64,000 bases of DNA, from contig NZ_CP102664.1 in assembly GCF_026427355.1 (NCBI RefSeq), positions 992,001-1,056,000 of the forward strand, given 5' to 3'. The position numbers were made by a program, and so were the translations under genes. Shown piece by piece: positions 25,077 through 32,908 of this stretch; position 1 is the first letter of the stretch; the number at the start of each line of letters is the position of its first letter. The DNA is from Sphingobium sp. JS3065 (GTDB lineage: Bacteria > Pseudomonadota > Alphaproteobacteria > Sphingomonadales > Sphingomonadaceae). Under the pieces are notes generated by a model that worked only from the letters and a program-made list of their open reading frames with translations, did no database searches and was not told the origin of the DNA.

Positions 25077-26494
25077 GCGCTCGCCGCTCCCGGCAGGCCG
25101 GGCGCGGCCTTGGTGGCGGCGCGCGCCATCAGCACCGCGACCGCGCAGGAGGCGAGGCGGGTGCGCAGGCTGTCGGCCCGGCTGGTGAGGATGATCGGCA
25201 CGCGCGCGCCCATCACGATGCCCGCCGCGTCCGCGCCGCCCAGGAACGTCAACTGCTTGGCCAGCATATTGCCCGCTTCCAGGTTGGGCACGACGAGGAT
25301 TTCGGCCTTGCCCGCCACCAGCGAGACGATGCCTTTCTCCTTGGCGGCGGCTTCGCTGATCGCGTTGTCGAAAGCCAGGGGCCCGTCCAGAATGCCGCCC
25401 GTGATCTGCCCGCGATCCGCCATCTTGCACAGGGCGGCAGCGTCCAGCGTGGATTGCATCGCGGGATTGACCGTCTCCACGGCGGAAAGGATCGCCACTT
25501 TCGGCTTCTCGATGCCGATGACATGGGCAAGGTCGATGGCGTTGCGGATGATGTCCGCCTTTTCATCGAGCGTCGGGGCGATGTTGATCGCGGCATCCGT
25601 GATGATGAGCGGCGTCGGATGGCCCGGCACGTCCATGATATAGGCATGGCTGATCCGCCGTTCGGTCCGCAGGCCCGTGGCGGAGCGCACGATGGCGCCC
25701 ATCAGTTCGTCGGTATGGAGCGAGCCTTTCATCAACAGCTTCGCTTCGCCGCCGCGCACCAGGTCCACGGCCTTTGCCGCCGCTTCGTGGCTATGGGCGG
25801 CGGATACGATGCGGAAAGGCGAAATGTCCTTGCCGGCGTCTTCGGCCGCCTTGCGGATCTTCGCTTCCGGCCCGACCAGGATCGGCATGATGAGATTGGC
25901 TTCGGCGGCTTCAATCGCGGCCAGCATGGCGGCCGCGCTGCAGGGATGAGCCACCGCCGTCGGTTCCGGCACGCCATTGGCGGTCATCTCGATCAGCTTG
26001 CGGTAGCCGTCATGGTCGCGCAGGCTGACCTCCGGCAGCGCCGCACGGGGGCGGCGGACCTTCTCGGCCGGCGCCTTGACTTCGGCCTGGCCGCTGATGA
26101 CTTCCTCGCCGTCCTGGTTGACGCAGCGGCAATCGAACAGGATATCATGGTGCGCGCGTTTTTCCGCCACCGTCACCGACGCCGTGATCGTGTCGCCAAG
26201 GCCTACCGGCCGCGTGAACTGCAGCGACTGGCTGAGATAGATCGCGCCGGGGCCGGGCAGTTCGGTGCCCAGCACGGCGGAGATGAGACCGCCGCCCCAT
26301 AGTCCGTGCGCGATGACGCGGCGGAACATGTCGGTCGCGGCATAGTCGGCGTCCATATGCGCCGGGTTCACGTCGCCGGACACGAGCGCGAAAAGCTGGA
26401 TGTCCTCTTCGGTCAGCGTGCGCGAGATACTGGCGGTATCGCCCACTTTTATCTCGTCGAAGGTGCGGTTCTCGATCATGGTTCCGTCAGTCAT
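25073..26494 (-). CDS. Bifunctional enoyl-CoA hydratase / phosphate acetyltransferase
   Basis: The 473-residue fusion has an N-terminal MaoC-like hot-dog domain (about 10-150) with the R-hydratase motif DVNPAHMDADYA and a C-terminal phosphate acetyl/butyryltransferase domain (about 165-470, with ILVGPEAKIRKAAEDAG and GIVMGARVPIILTSRADS). The first half would hydrate enoyl-CoA to (R)-3-hydroxyacyl-CoA; the second converts acyl-CoA to acyl phosphate for the adjacent kinase. This fusion is commonly found beside ackA and a PHA-synthase-like gene in stress or low-oxygen clusters. It starts 3 bases after the phaC-like stop. Confidence 0.88.
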   Translation of the reverse strand: MTDGTMIENRTFDEIKVGDTASISRTLTEEDIQLFALVSGDVNPAHMDADYAATDMFRRVIAHGLWGGGLISAVLGTELPGPGAIYLSQSLQFTRPVGLGDTITASVTVAEKRAHHDILFDCRCVNQDGEEVISGQAEVKAPAEKVRRPRAALPEVSLRDHDGYRKLIEMTANGVPEPTAVAHPCSAAAMLAAIEAAEANLIMPILVGPEAKIRKAAEDAGKDISPFRIVSAAHSHEAAAKAVDLVRGGEAKLLMKGSLHTDELMGAIVRSATGLRTERRISHAYIMDVPGHPTPLIITDAAINIAPTLDEKADIIRNAIDLAHVIGIEKPKVAILSAVETVNPAMQSTLDAAALCKMADRGQITGGILDGPLAFDNAISEAAAKEKGIVSLVAGKAEILVVPNLEAGNMLAKQLTFLGGADAAGIVMGARVPIILTSRADSLRTRLASCAVAVLMARAATKAAPGLPGAASA

Positions 26495-26497
26495 TGC

Positions 26498-28252
26498 TCA
26501 ATGCTCCAGCACATAATGGCCGGGAGCATCGGCGATCGCCGCATAGCCCTTGTCCGCTGCGCCCATGGGCGGCGGCGCACCAGGTTCTCCCGAACGCGCG
26601 GCCAGCCATTCTCCCCACGCCGTCCACCATGAGCCTTGCTTTTGCTCGGCGCGGCTTGCCCATTCTTCGGGATCGTAGGAGGTGCCGTCGACCTCGCGGG
26701 TCAACACGCGGTAGCGGCGGCCCTTGTGGCCCGGTTCCGAAACGATGCCGGCATTGTGCCCGCCGCTGGTCAGGACGAAAGTGATCTCGGCCCCGGTCAG
26801 CAGGTGGATCTTGTGGACGGAATGCCACGGCGCGACATGATCGCGCTCGGTTCCGACCACGAACAGCGGTTTGCGGATGGAGGCAAGGTTGATGGTTCGC
26901 CCATCCACCCGGTATTTTCCTTCGGCCAGGTCGTCGTCGAGGAACAGGCGGCGCAGATACTGGCTGTGCATGGCATAGGGCATCCGTGTGCCGTCGGCGT
27001 TCCAGGCCATGAGGTCGTTCATCGGTTCGCGCTCGCCCATCAGGTAGGTGGCGAGCACACGCGACCAGACCAGGTCGTTGGAACGCAAGACCTGGAAGGC
27101 GCCGCCCATCTGGCTGCTGTCCAGATAGCCCCGGCTCCACATCATGTTCTCCAGCAGGTTGAGCTGGCCTTCGTCGATAAACAGGCCCAATTCCCCCGGC
27201 TCGCTGAATTCCGTCTGTGCGGCCAGCAGTGTGACGCTGGCGAGCCTGTCATCTCCGTCGCGCGCCATGGCCGCGGCCGCGATGGAAAGCAGCGTGCCGC
27301 CAAGGCAATAGCCCATGGCATGGATGCCCGTCGCGCCGGTGATCGCCGTCACCGCATCGAGCGCCGCCATCGGTCCGAGGTGCCGGTAGGCGTCCATGTC
27401 GAGGTCACGGTCGGCACTGCCGGGATTGTGCCACGAAATCATGAACACGGTGAAGCCTTGCGCCGTCAGCCAGCGGACCAGCGAGTTCTCGGGCGACAGG
27501 TCGAGAATATAGTATTTCATGATCCACGCGGGCACGATCAGGATTGGCTCGGGCCGCACGGTGTCCGTGGTCGGTTCATACTGGATCAGTTCGATCAGCT
27601 TGTTGCGGTAGACGACCTTGCCTTTGGCAGTGGCGACGTTTTCGCCCACGCGAAAGGCTTCGGCGCCGACCGGCGGCAGGCCGCGCGCCATGTGCTGCAT
27701 GTCCTCGACCAGGTGCCGGAAGCCGTCGACCAGGCATTGGCCACCTGTTTCCGCGATCTTGTGTTGGAGAACGGGATTGGTGGCGAGAAAGTTGGTCGGC
27801 GCGAGCATGTCCAGCATCTGCCGTGCGGCGAATTCCACCATGTCTTCATGATGTTTCGAGACACCGCCAATGCCTGTCGTCGCGGCGTGCCACCATTGCT
27901 GGTTGAGCAGGAAGGCCTGAGCGACGAGATTGAAAGGTAATTCTTTCCAGGCGGGATCGGCGAAGCGCCGGTCCTGCGGCAATGGTTCGATGGCCGGTTC
28001 GGCCTCGCTGTCTTCCATGCGGCGCTGCAGATAGTCGAAAAGCCGGGCATGCTTGCGGATGGCCTTGGCGCCAAGCTGCATTTGTTTGCCCGGCGACGTG
28101 GCGAGATGAATCCCCCAATCGGCCATGGCAAGCAGGAGCGTGGCCGGCGAAAGGCCGAAAGTCGTCTGCGCGATGGCCGCCGATGCCGTGCGGTCGAGCG
28201 TTTCGCTGATTCCGTCCAGCGGATCGTCGGAAGGCGGAGGGGACGTGGCCAT
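26498..28252 (-). CDS. PHA synthase-like alpha/beta hydrolase (class I PhaC-type)
   Basis: The 584-residue protein has an N-terminal PhaC_N region (about 95-260, FADPAWKELPFNLVAQAFLLNQQWW) and an alpha/beta-hydrolase core with a Cys nucleophile in the modified lipase box GYCLGG (Cys316), a DHVAPWHS segment and a C-terminal GGHNAGI with the catalytic His. It would polymerise (R)-3-hydroxyacyl-CoA. The next gene's MaoC domain makes exactly this substrate. No phaA, phaB or phasin gene is nearby. The ATG at 28252 has GGAG about 10 bases upstream. It heads a four-gene operon. Confidence 0.87.
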   Translation of the reverse strand: MATSPPPSDDPLDGISETLDRTASAAIAQTTFGLSPATLLLAMADWGIHLATSPGKQMQLGAKAIRKHARLFDYLQRRMEDSEAEPAIEPLPQDRRFADPAWKELPFNLVAQAFLLNQQWWHAATTGIGGVSKHHEDMVEFAARQMLDMLAPTNFLATNPVLQHKIAETGGQCLVDGFRHLVEDMQHMARGLPPVGAEAFRVGENVATAKGKVVYRNKLIELIQYEPTTDTVRPEPILIVPAWIMKYYILDLSPENSLVRWLTAQGFTVFMISWHNPGSADRDLDMDAYRHLGPMAALDAVTAITGATGIHAMGYCLGGTLLSIAAAAMARDGDDRLASVTLLAAQTEFSEPGELGLFIDEGQLNLLENMMWSRGYLDSSQMGGAFQVLRSNDLVWSRVLATYLMGEREPMNDLMAWNADGTRMPYAMHSQYLRRLFLDDDLAEGKYRVDGRTINLASIRKPLFVVGTERDHVAPWHSVHKIHLLTGAEITFVLTSGGHNAGIVSEPGHKGRRYRVLTREVDGTSYDPEEWASRAEQKQGSWWTAWGEWLAARSGEPGAPPPMGAADKGYAAIADAPGHYVLEH

Positions 28253-28593
28253 GACTATATACTCCGAGTTCCGCTGGAAGGTGCCTCGTCTCTCCGACAG
28301 GATTCCACAGCAGATGTTTGGGCCGCCCCTCCCGGTTCTTCTTATGCCGAACGGTACTGCATAGGTAAGATAGAATGCAAGCCGCACGGAGCTTGGTTGC
28401 GACCGGACGGCTGTCTGACGGCCAGTCGCAACCGCGGGCGCGGGGATATTCGGCCATGGCCTGCTGGAGAAAAAGGAGCCTCAATCATTGAGCGTAAAGC
28501 CACTAGGTATAGTTCACGATGGCGATGCATTGCCTGGAGATACAGTGTACGGCGGTCGTCATCCCGGGCAATTTTGCGGGAAATTGAAGGAGA
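28253..28593. promoter_or_regulatory. Divergent intergenic region with a long inverted repeat
   Basis: This 340-base region separates the phaC-like operon (leftward) from the LptB-like gene (rightward). It contains a perfect 9-base inverted repeat, GGTTGCGAC (28395-28403) and GTCGCAACC (28425-28433). Within its loop is a direct repeat GACGGC at 28406 and 28417, 11 bases apart. A 13-base palindrome CTCAATCATTGAG lies at 28480-28492. I see no FNR/FixK box. These are candidate operators for the two divergent units. Confidence 0.4.
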
Positions 28594-29517
28594 ATGGATG
28601 ATCCGCGAGATCGCCATGATGGCAGCGGTTGCGCTGGTGCTGGCCGGCCGGGATGGAGACGCGTACTGACCCGGCTTTTGAGGGACCTTGGCGGAAATCT
28701 CGGGCATGATGCCCAACTCGTATCGCCGGCCGCGCGTTCGGAGAGCGAGCCGCTTGCGCCCGCGTCAATCGGACCGGTCGCAGTCGAGCGCGCGCCGACG
28801 GTTCTTTCGATCGCCGGGATCGAGAAGTCCTTTGGCAAGCGGAAGGTGCTTGACGATGTCGCGCTCGAAGTGCGGGCAGGCGAAATCGTGGGGCTTCTGG
28901 GGCCAAACGGGGCCGGCAAGACGCTCTGCTTCTATGCGATTGCCGGCCTGATGAGCGTGGATGCCGGCAGGATCGAGATTGGCGGTCAGGATGTCACCGC
29001 GCTTCCCATGGATCGAAGAGCGAAGCTGGGCCTCGGCTATCTTCCCCAGGAAGGATCGATCTTCCGCGGCATGACGGCTGCGGAGAATATCGCGGCCGTG
29101 CTCGAACTGCATATCGCCGATCGCGATGTAGCTGCCGCGCGGCTCGATGAACTTCTTGCCGAGTTCAATATCGCCCACATTCGCGACGTTCCCGCACAGC
29201 GGTTGTCCGGCGGGGAACGCAGGCGCTGCGAGATCGCCAGGGCCATGGCGGCAGCGCCCTCGGTCATCCTGCTCGATGAACCGTTCGCGGGCATCGATCC
29301 CATGTCGATCGCCGACGTCAAGGCGATGGTGCGAAAGCTCAAGCGAGAAGGCGTGGCGATCCTTCTGACCGACCACAATGTGCATGAGATGCTCGAACTG
29401 GTCGAGCGGGCCTATATCATCGATCAGGGCAGGATGCTGTTCGAGGGCGGCCCAGAAGCGGTACTCGACAACCCCGAAGTCCGGCATCGCTATCTTGGCG
29501 AGGGCTTCAGGATGTGA
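28594..29517 (+). CDS. ABC transporter ATP-binding protein, LptB-like
   Basis: The ABC ATPase domain (about residues 70-307) has Walker A LLGPNGAGKT, Q-loop YLPQEGSIF, signature LSGGERRR, Walker B SVILLDEPFAGID and switch His in LLTDHNVHEM, closest in pattern to LptB of the lipopolysaccharide exporter. No permease (LptF/LptG) or other partner is nearby. The first 65 residues from the 28594 ATG look unlike the family, and the true start may be further in; a CTG at 28666 overlaps the stop of a 23-codon frame. The stop overlaps the convergent tetR-type gene by 11 bases. Confidence 0.75.
   Translation: MDDPRDRHDGSGCAGAGRPGWRRVLTRLLRDLGGNLGHDAQLVSPAARSESEPLAPASIGPVAVERAPTVLSIAGIEKSFGKRKVLDDVALEVRAGEIVGLLGPNGAGKTLCFYAIAGLMSVDAGRIEIGGQDVTALPMDRRAKLGLGYLPQEGSIFRGMTAAENIAAVLELHIADRDVAAARLDELLAEFNIAHIRDVPAQRLSGGERRRCEIARAMAAAPSVILLDEPFAGIDPMSIADVKAMVRKLKREGVAILLTDHNVHEMLELVERAYIIDQGRMLFEGGPEAVLDNPEVRHRYLGEGFRM
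28598..28669 (+). CDS. Possible 23-residue hydrophobic leader peptide
   Basis: An ATG at 28598 sits 5 bases after a strong AAGGAG and opens a 23-codon frame (MIREIAMMAAVALVLAGRDGDAY) with a hydrophobic core, ending at 28669. The same ribosome site is too close to the ATG at 28594 that opens the ABC ATPase frame. Either this is a real small membrane peptide or leader whose translation feeds the ATPase gene, or it is what remains of a truncated membrane-protein gene. It is too short to assign. Confidence 0.35.
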   Translation: MIREIAMMAAVALVLAGRDGDAY

Positions 29518-30229
29518 GGCGGTTACCGCGCCCTTCGTTCAGGAACGGAATGGCCTTTGCCATGAGGTCGAGCGCTCGCTCGATATAGGCAGCCTTTGTC
29601 CGGGTGGTGTTGTGCAGATCATGGCGCTGCAGGATGCGCTGGCGCGGCACGGTGACCAGCGCGTCGAAGAGAAAAGCAGCGAGGAACGGAAGATCGCCTG
29701 CTTCCTCGCTGTTCGGTTCGCTCGCCTCGGCAAGGATCGTCTGCATCAGATCGATGCCGAACTGGGTGCCGATCGCGGGCTGTGCCCGCATCATGCCCGG
29801 ATTGTGGTTTGCCAGCCAGATGATGAGCGCTTCGATGCCCACGACATCGCCTTGAAGCGACAGGTCGAGCATCCTGCGAGCGATATAGGCGATTTTTTTG
29901 CGGGTGCTTCCTCGAGGGACCGATGCCGCGATCGGATCGAGATAGCGGGCAAGGCCGTGTTCCATGGCGGCGACGAGCAGGGCGAGCTTTGAGCCGAAGC
30001 GGGAATAGAGCGTTCGCTTCGATGTCTGTGCGGCGGCGGCGATAGCTTCCATACTCGTACCCTCGACGCCGCCGGCGATGAATTGGGCAAGCGCCGTCTC
30101 GAGGATATGATGTCCAAGCCGGGCTGCGACCTCCTGTGGCGGCCTTCCTCCCCTGGGATCGCGGGCAGGCAGACGCGAGCCGGTTCCCGATGCGGCGCCG
30201 TCATCTTTCATGAATCGCTCGCGGCCCAT
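29507..30229 (-). CDS. TetR-family transcriptional regulator
   Basis: This regulator of about 240 residues has an N-terminal helix-turn-helix (about 45-92: ILETALAQFIAGGVEGTSMEAIAAAAQTSKRTLYSRFGSKLALL) and a helical ligand-binding C-terminus of the TetR_C AefR-like type. It is divergent from the four-gene exporter operon at 30372-36781, and a 22-base imperfect palindrome lies between them. It most likely represses the exporter and itself until a toxic compound binds. The start is uncertain: ATGs at 30229 and 30211 are both possible. Confidence 0.84.
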   Translation of the reverse strand: MGRERFMKDDGAASGTGSRLPARDPRGGRPPQEVAARLGHHILETALAQFIAGGVEGTSMEAIAAAAQTSKRTLYSRFGSKLALLVAAMEHGLARYLDPIAASVPRGSTRKKIAYIARRMLDLSLQGDVVGIEALIIWLANHNPGMMRAQPAIGTQFGIDLMQTILAEASEPNSEEAGDLPFLAAFLFDALVTVPRQRILQRHDLHNTTRTKAAYIERALDLMAKAIPFLNEGRGNRLTS

Positions 30230-30290
30230 CGCTGCTTCATTCCAGCTTTCGCGCTTGATCGGCAAGTGATACCGGGCAATATCAAAACCA

Positions 30291-30312
30291 CTAAGTGTAG
30301 ATACTAATAGTC
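30291..30312. promoter_or_regulatory. Candidate TetR operator
   Basis: The 22-base imperfect palindrome has the form ACTAnnnGTAnnTACnnnTAGT, with 14 symmetrical positions. It is centred 73 bases upstream of the divergent regulator start and about 70 bases upstream of the exporter operon. Length and symmetry suit a TetR dimer site, and the AT-rich core overlaps a likely promoter. Confidence 0.55.
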
Positions 30313-30371
30313 CGGAGAGGTGCTTGCCCATAGGCGTACCGCCTGTTTGAACCAGAATGGAACCGGACTAG

Positions 30372-31835
30372 ATGGCTCGCCGCGCTCATATTACTGGCCG
30401 TTTATGCGGGTTCCGGGCCGTCATGGCGGCGATGATCGTGCCATCTTTCCTGTCCGGCTGTTCCTTCGCGCCGCCCAATGTCCGGCCGGCCCAGCCGGTG
30501 CCGCAGGACTATCCCGCGCCAGCCGCGCTGGGCGCGTCCATCGCGCGGATCGGTTGGCATGATTTCTTCCGGGAAGAGCATCTGCGTGCGCTGATCGCGG
30601 CCGCGCTGGAGAACAACCGCGATATCCGTATCGCCGCGGCCCGCGTCGATCAGGCGCGCGCGGCCTGGCGTATCGAGGGATCGGCGCTCTATCCCGAACT
30701 CAACGCCGTCGGCACCGGCACGCGGGGTCGTTCCATCATCAGCCTGCCGGGCGCAGGCACGCAGAGCTATGACATCAAGCAGGTCACCGCGCAGGTGAGC
30801 GCGAGCTGGGAAATCGATTTCTGGGGCCGTCTGCGCAACCTGAACGACGCCGCGCGCAATCGTTATCTGGCGACGGAAGAGGCGAAGCGCGCCGTTGCCA
30901 CCGGCCTGATCGCGCAGGTCGCCAATGGCTATCTGCTGGAGCGCGAATATGAGGAACGCCTCGCGCTTGCCCGGCGGACGATCGTCACGCGCGAGGACTC
31001 GCTGCGGATCATGCGTCGCCGCTATGAAGTTGGTTCAGGTTCCAAACTGGAAATGACCCAGGCGCAGTTGCTGCTGGCGCAGGCGCAGGATGCGCTGCAA
31101 GCGCTTGAGCAGGACCGCGACGTGAACCGCAACGCGCTGGCGCTGCTGGTCGGGCGGCCCGTGGAGATCGTGCCTGGGCCCCTCGGTCTTGCCGAAACCG
31201 GACCGGATATCGCCCTTCCGCCGGGCTTGCCCTCCGACCTTCTGGTCAACCGGCCTGATATCGTGGCGGCGGAATATCAATTGCGGGCGGCCAACGCCGA
31301 TATCGGCGCGGCGCGGGCGGCGTTCTTTCCCAATATCAGCCTGACGGGTGCCTTCGGCACGGCGAGTTCCGATCTCGACGGGCTGTTCGGCGACGGGAGC
31401 CGCGCGTGGAGCTTCACCCCGACGATCGCCCTGCCGCTGTTCAATGCGGGCCGCCTTTCCGGCAACCTCGATCTGGCGAAAGCGCGGCAGGTCGAAGCCG
31501 TGGCCAGCTATGAAAAGACCGTGCAGGGCGCGTTTCGTGATGTTTCCGACGCGCTGGTCCGGCGCCGGCAACTGGCGTTGCGGATCGACACCGCGCGCAG
31601 CTCGCTGGACGCCTTGCGCGAACGGGCTCGGCTGGCCGGGTTGCGGTTCGACAACGGGCGTTCGGCCTATCTGGAAGTGCTGGACGCGCAACGCGACCTT
31701 TTCGACACCGAACAGGCGCTGATCCAGTTGCGCCGCGCTCATCTGGCGAGCGGCATAGCCCTCTACGCGGCGCTTGGCGGGGGTCCCGCCGAAGTCGTCC
31801 ACGACAGCAACGATCAAGGCGGAGAACACAGGTGA
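30372..31835 (+). CDS. Outer membrane factor lipoprotein (OprM/NodT family)
   Basis: The 487-residue protein has a lipoprotein signal with lipobox LSGC (Cys30), then two TolC-type repeats with the family's LPxDLLxxRPDIxxAEYQLRAANADIGAARAAFFPNISL segment near residues 275-325. It would be the outer-membrane channel of the exporter encoded by the next three genes. It starts 60 bases after a palindrome likely bound by the divergent TetR regulator. Its stop overlaps the ATG of the adaptor gene (TGATG). Confidence 0.9.
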   Translation: MARRAHITGRLCGFRAVMAAMIVPSFLSGCSFAPPNVRPAQPVPQDYPAPAALGASIARIGWHDFFREEHLRALIAAALENNRDIRIAAARVDQARAAWRIEGSALYPELNAVGTGTRGRSIISLPGAGTQSYDIKQVTAQVSASWEIDFWGRLRNLNDAARNRYLATEEAKRAVATGLIAQVANGYLLEREYEERLALARRTIVTREDSLRIMRRRYEVGSGSKLEMTQAQLLLAQAQDALQALEQDRDVNRNALALLVGRPVEIVPGPLGLAETGPDIALPPGLPSDLLVNRPDIVAAEYQLRAANADIGAARAAFFPNISLTGAFGTASSDLDGLFGDGSRAWSFTPTIALPLFNAGRLSGNLDLAKARQVEAVASYEKTVQGAFRDVSDALVRRRQLALRIDTARSSLDALRERARLAGLRFDNGRSAYLEVLDAQRDLFDTEQALIQLRRAHLASGIALYAALGGGPAEVVHDSNDQGGEHR

Positions 31836-32908
31836 TGACGGCGTCCCGGAAGACATGGCTCATCAGGGGCGGCATCGCGGCGGCGCTCGTCGTTGTAGCT
31901 CTGCTCCTTTGGCAGGTGCTCAAGCCCGGCGATTTGCCCGAAGGCATCGTCGGCGGTAACGGCCGGATCGAAGCGGTTGAAATCGACGTTTCCGCCAAAT
32001 CGCCCGGCCGCATCCGCGAAATCCTGGTCGACGAAGGCGCGTTCGTGCAGGCGGGGCAAGTCGTCGCCCATATGGATACGGACGTGCTGAGTGCCCAGAG
32101 GGCCGAAGCCGAAGCGCAACTGGCGCAGGCGCTGAACGGCATCCAGATCGCGACCAGCCAGGTCGCGCAGCAGCAGAGCAACCGGGCGGCGGCTCTCGCC
32201 GGCGTCCGCCAGCGTGAGGCGGAGCTGAACGCGGCGCGCAAGCGGCTGGCGCGATCGGAAACGCTGGCGCGAGAAGGTGCGACCGCCGTGCAGGAACGGG
32301 ATGACGATCAGGCCCGCGTCGAAGGCGCGGCGGCGGCAGTGGAGGCCGCTCGCGCCCAACTCGCGGCCGTCGACGCGGCGATCACGACGGCGCGCAACCA
32401 GGTGATCGGCGCGCGTTCGCAGGTCGATGCCGTGCGCGCCACCATCCAGCGGATCGAGGCCGATATCCGCGACAGCGACCTCAAGGCGCCGACGGCCGGC
32501 CGCGTGCAATATCGCGTCGCCCAGCCGGGCGAAGTCGTGGGTGGCGGCGGGCGCGTGCTCAACCTGGTCAATCTGGGCGACGTCTACATGACCTTCTTCC
32601 TGCCGGAAACGGTCGCGGGCAAGGTGGCGCTGGGCAGCGATGTACGCATCGTGCTCGATGCGCTTCCGGATCGTGCGATCCCTGCGAAAGTCAGCTTCGT
32701 TGCCGATGTGGCCCAGTTCACGCCCAAGACGGTGGAGACGCAAAGCGAGCGCCAGAAACTGATGTTCCGCGTGAAGGCGCAGATCGATCGCAAGTTGCTC
32801 GATCGCTATATCACCCAGGTCAAGACCGGCCTTCCGGGCATGGCCTATGTGCGGATCGATCCGAAATCCGAATGGCCCGCGAAACTGACCGTCAACGTGC
32901 CGCAATGA
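31835..32908 (+). CDS. HlyD-family periplasmic adaptor (YbhG/YhiI-like)
   Basis: This protein of about 357 residues has an N-terminal membrane anchor ([21 protein letters not shown]), a biotinyl-lipoyl domain ([33 protein letters not shown]), a long coiled-coil hairpin rich in Ala/Gln/Arg (about 85-205) and a C-terminal beta domain. It would connect the ABC-2 transporter to the outer-membrane factor. A GTG one codon upstream (31832) is an alternative start. The stop overlaps the next ATG by 4 bases (ATGA). Confidence 0.88.
   Translation: MTASRKTWLIRGGIAAALVVVALLLWQVLKPGDLPEGIVGGNGRIEAVEIDVSAKSPGRIREILVDEGAFVQAGQVVAHMDTDVLSAQRAEAEAQLAQALNGIQIATSQVAQQQSNRAAALAGVRQREAELNAARKRLARSETLAREGATAVQERDDDQARVEGAAAAVEAARAQLAAVDAAITTARNQVIGARSQVDAVRATIQRIEADIRDSDLKAPTAGRVQYRVAQPGEVVGGGGRVLNLVNLGDVYMTFFLPETVAGKVALGSDVRIVLDALPDRAIPAKVSFVADVAQFTPKTVETQSERQKLMFRVKAQIDRKLLDRYITQVKTGLPGMAYVRIDPKSEWPAKLTVNVPQ

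Noticed and set aside
28253..28593. Possible FNR/FixK site controlling the phaC/pta/ackA operon
   Set aside because: No TTGAT-N4-ATCAA-like sequence found; only the unrelated palindromes listed as findings.
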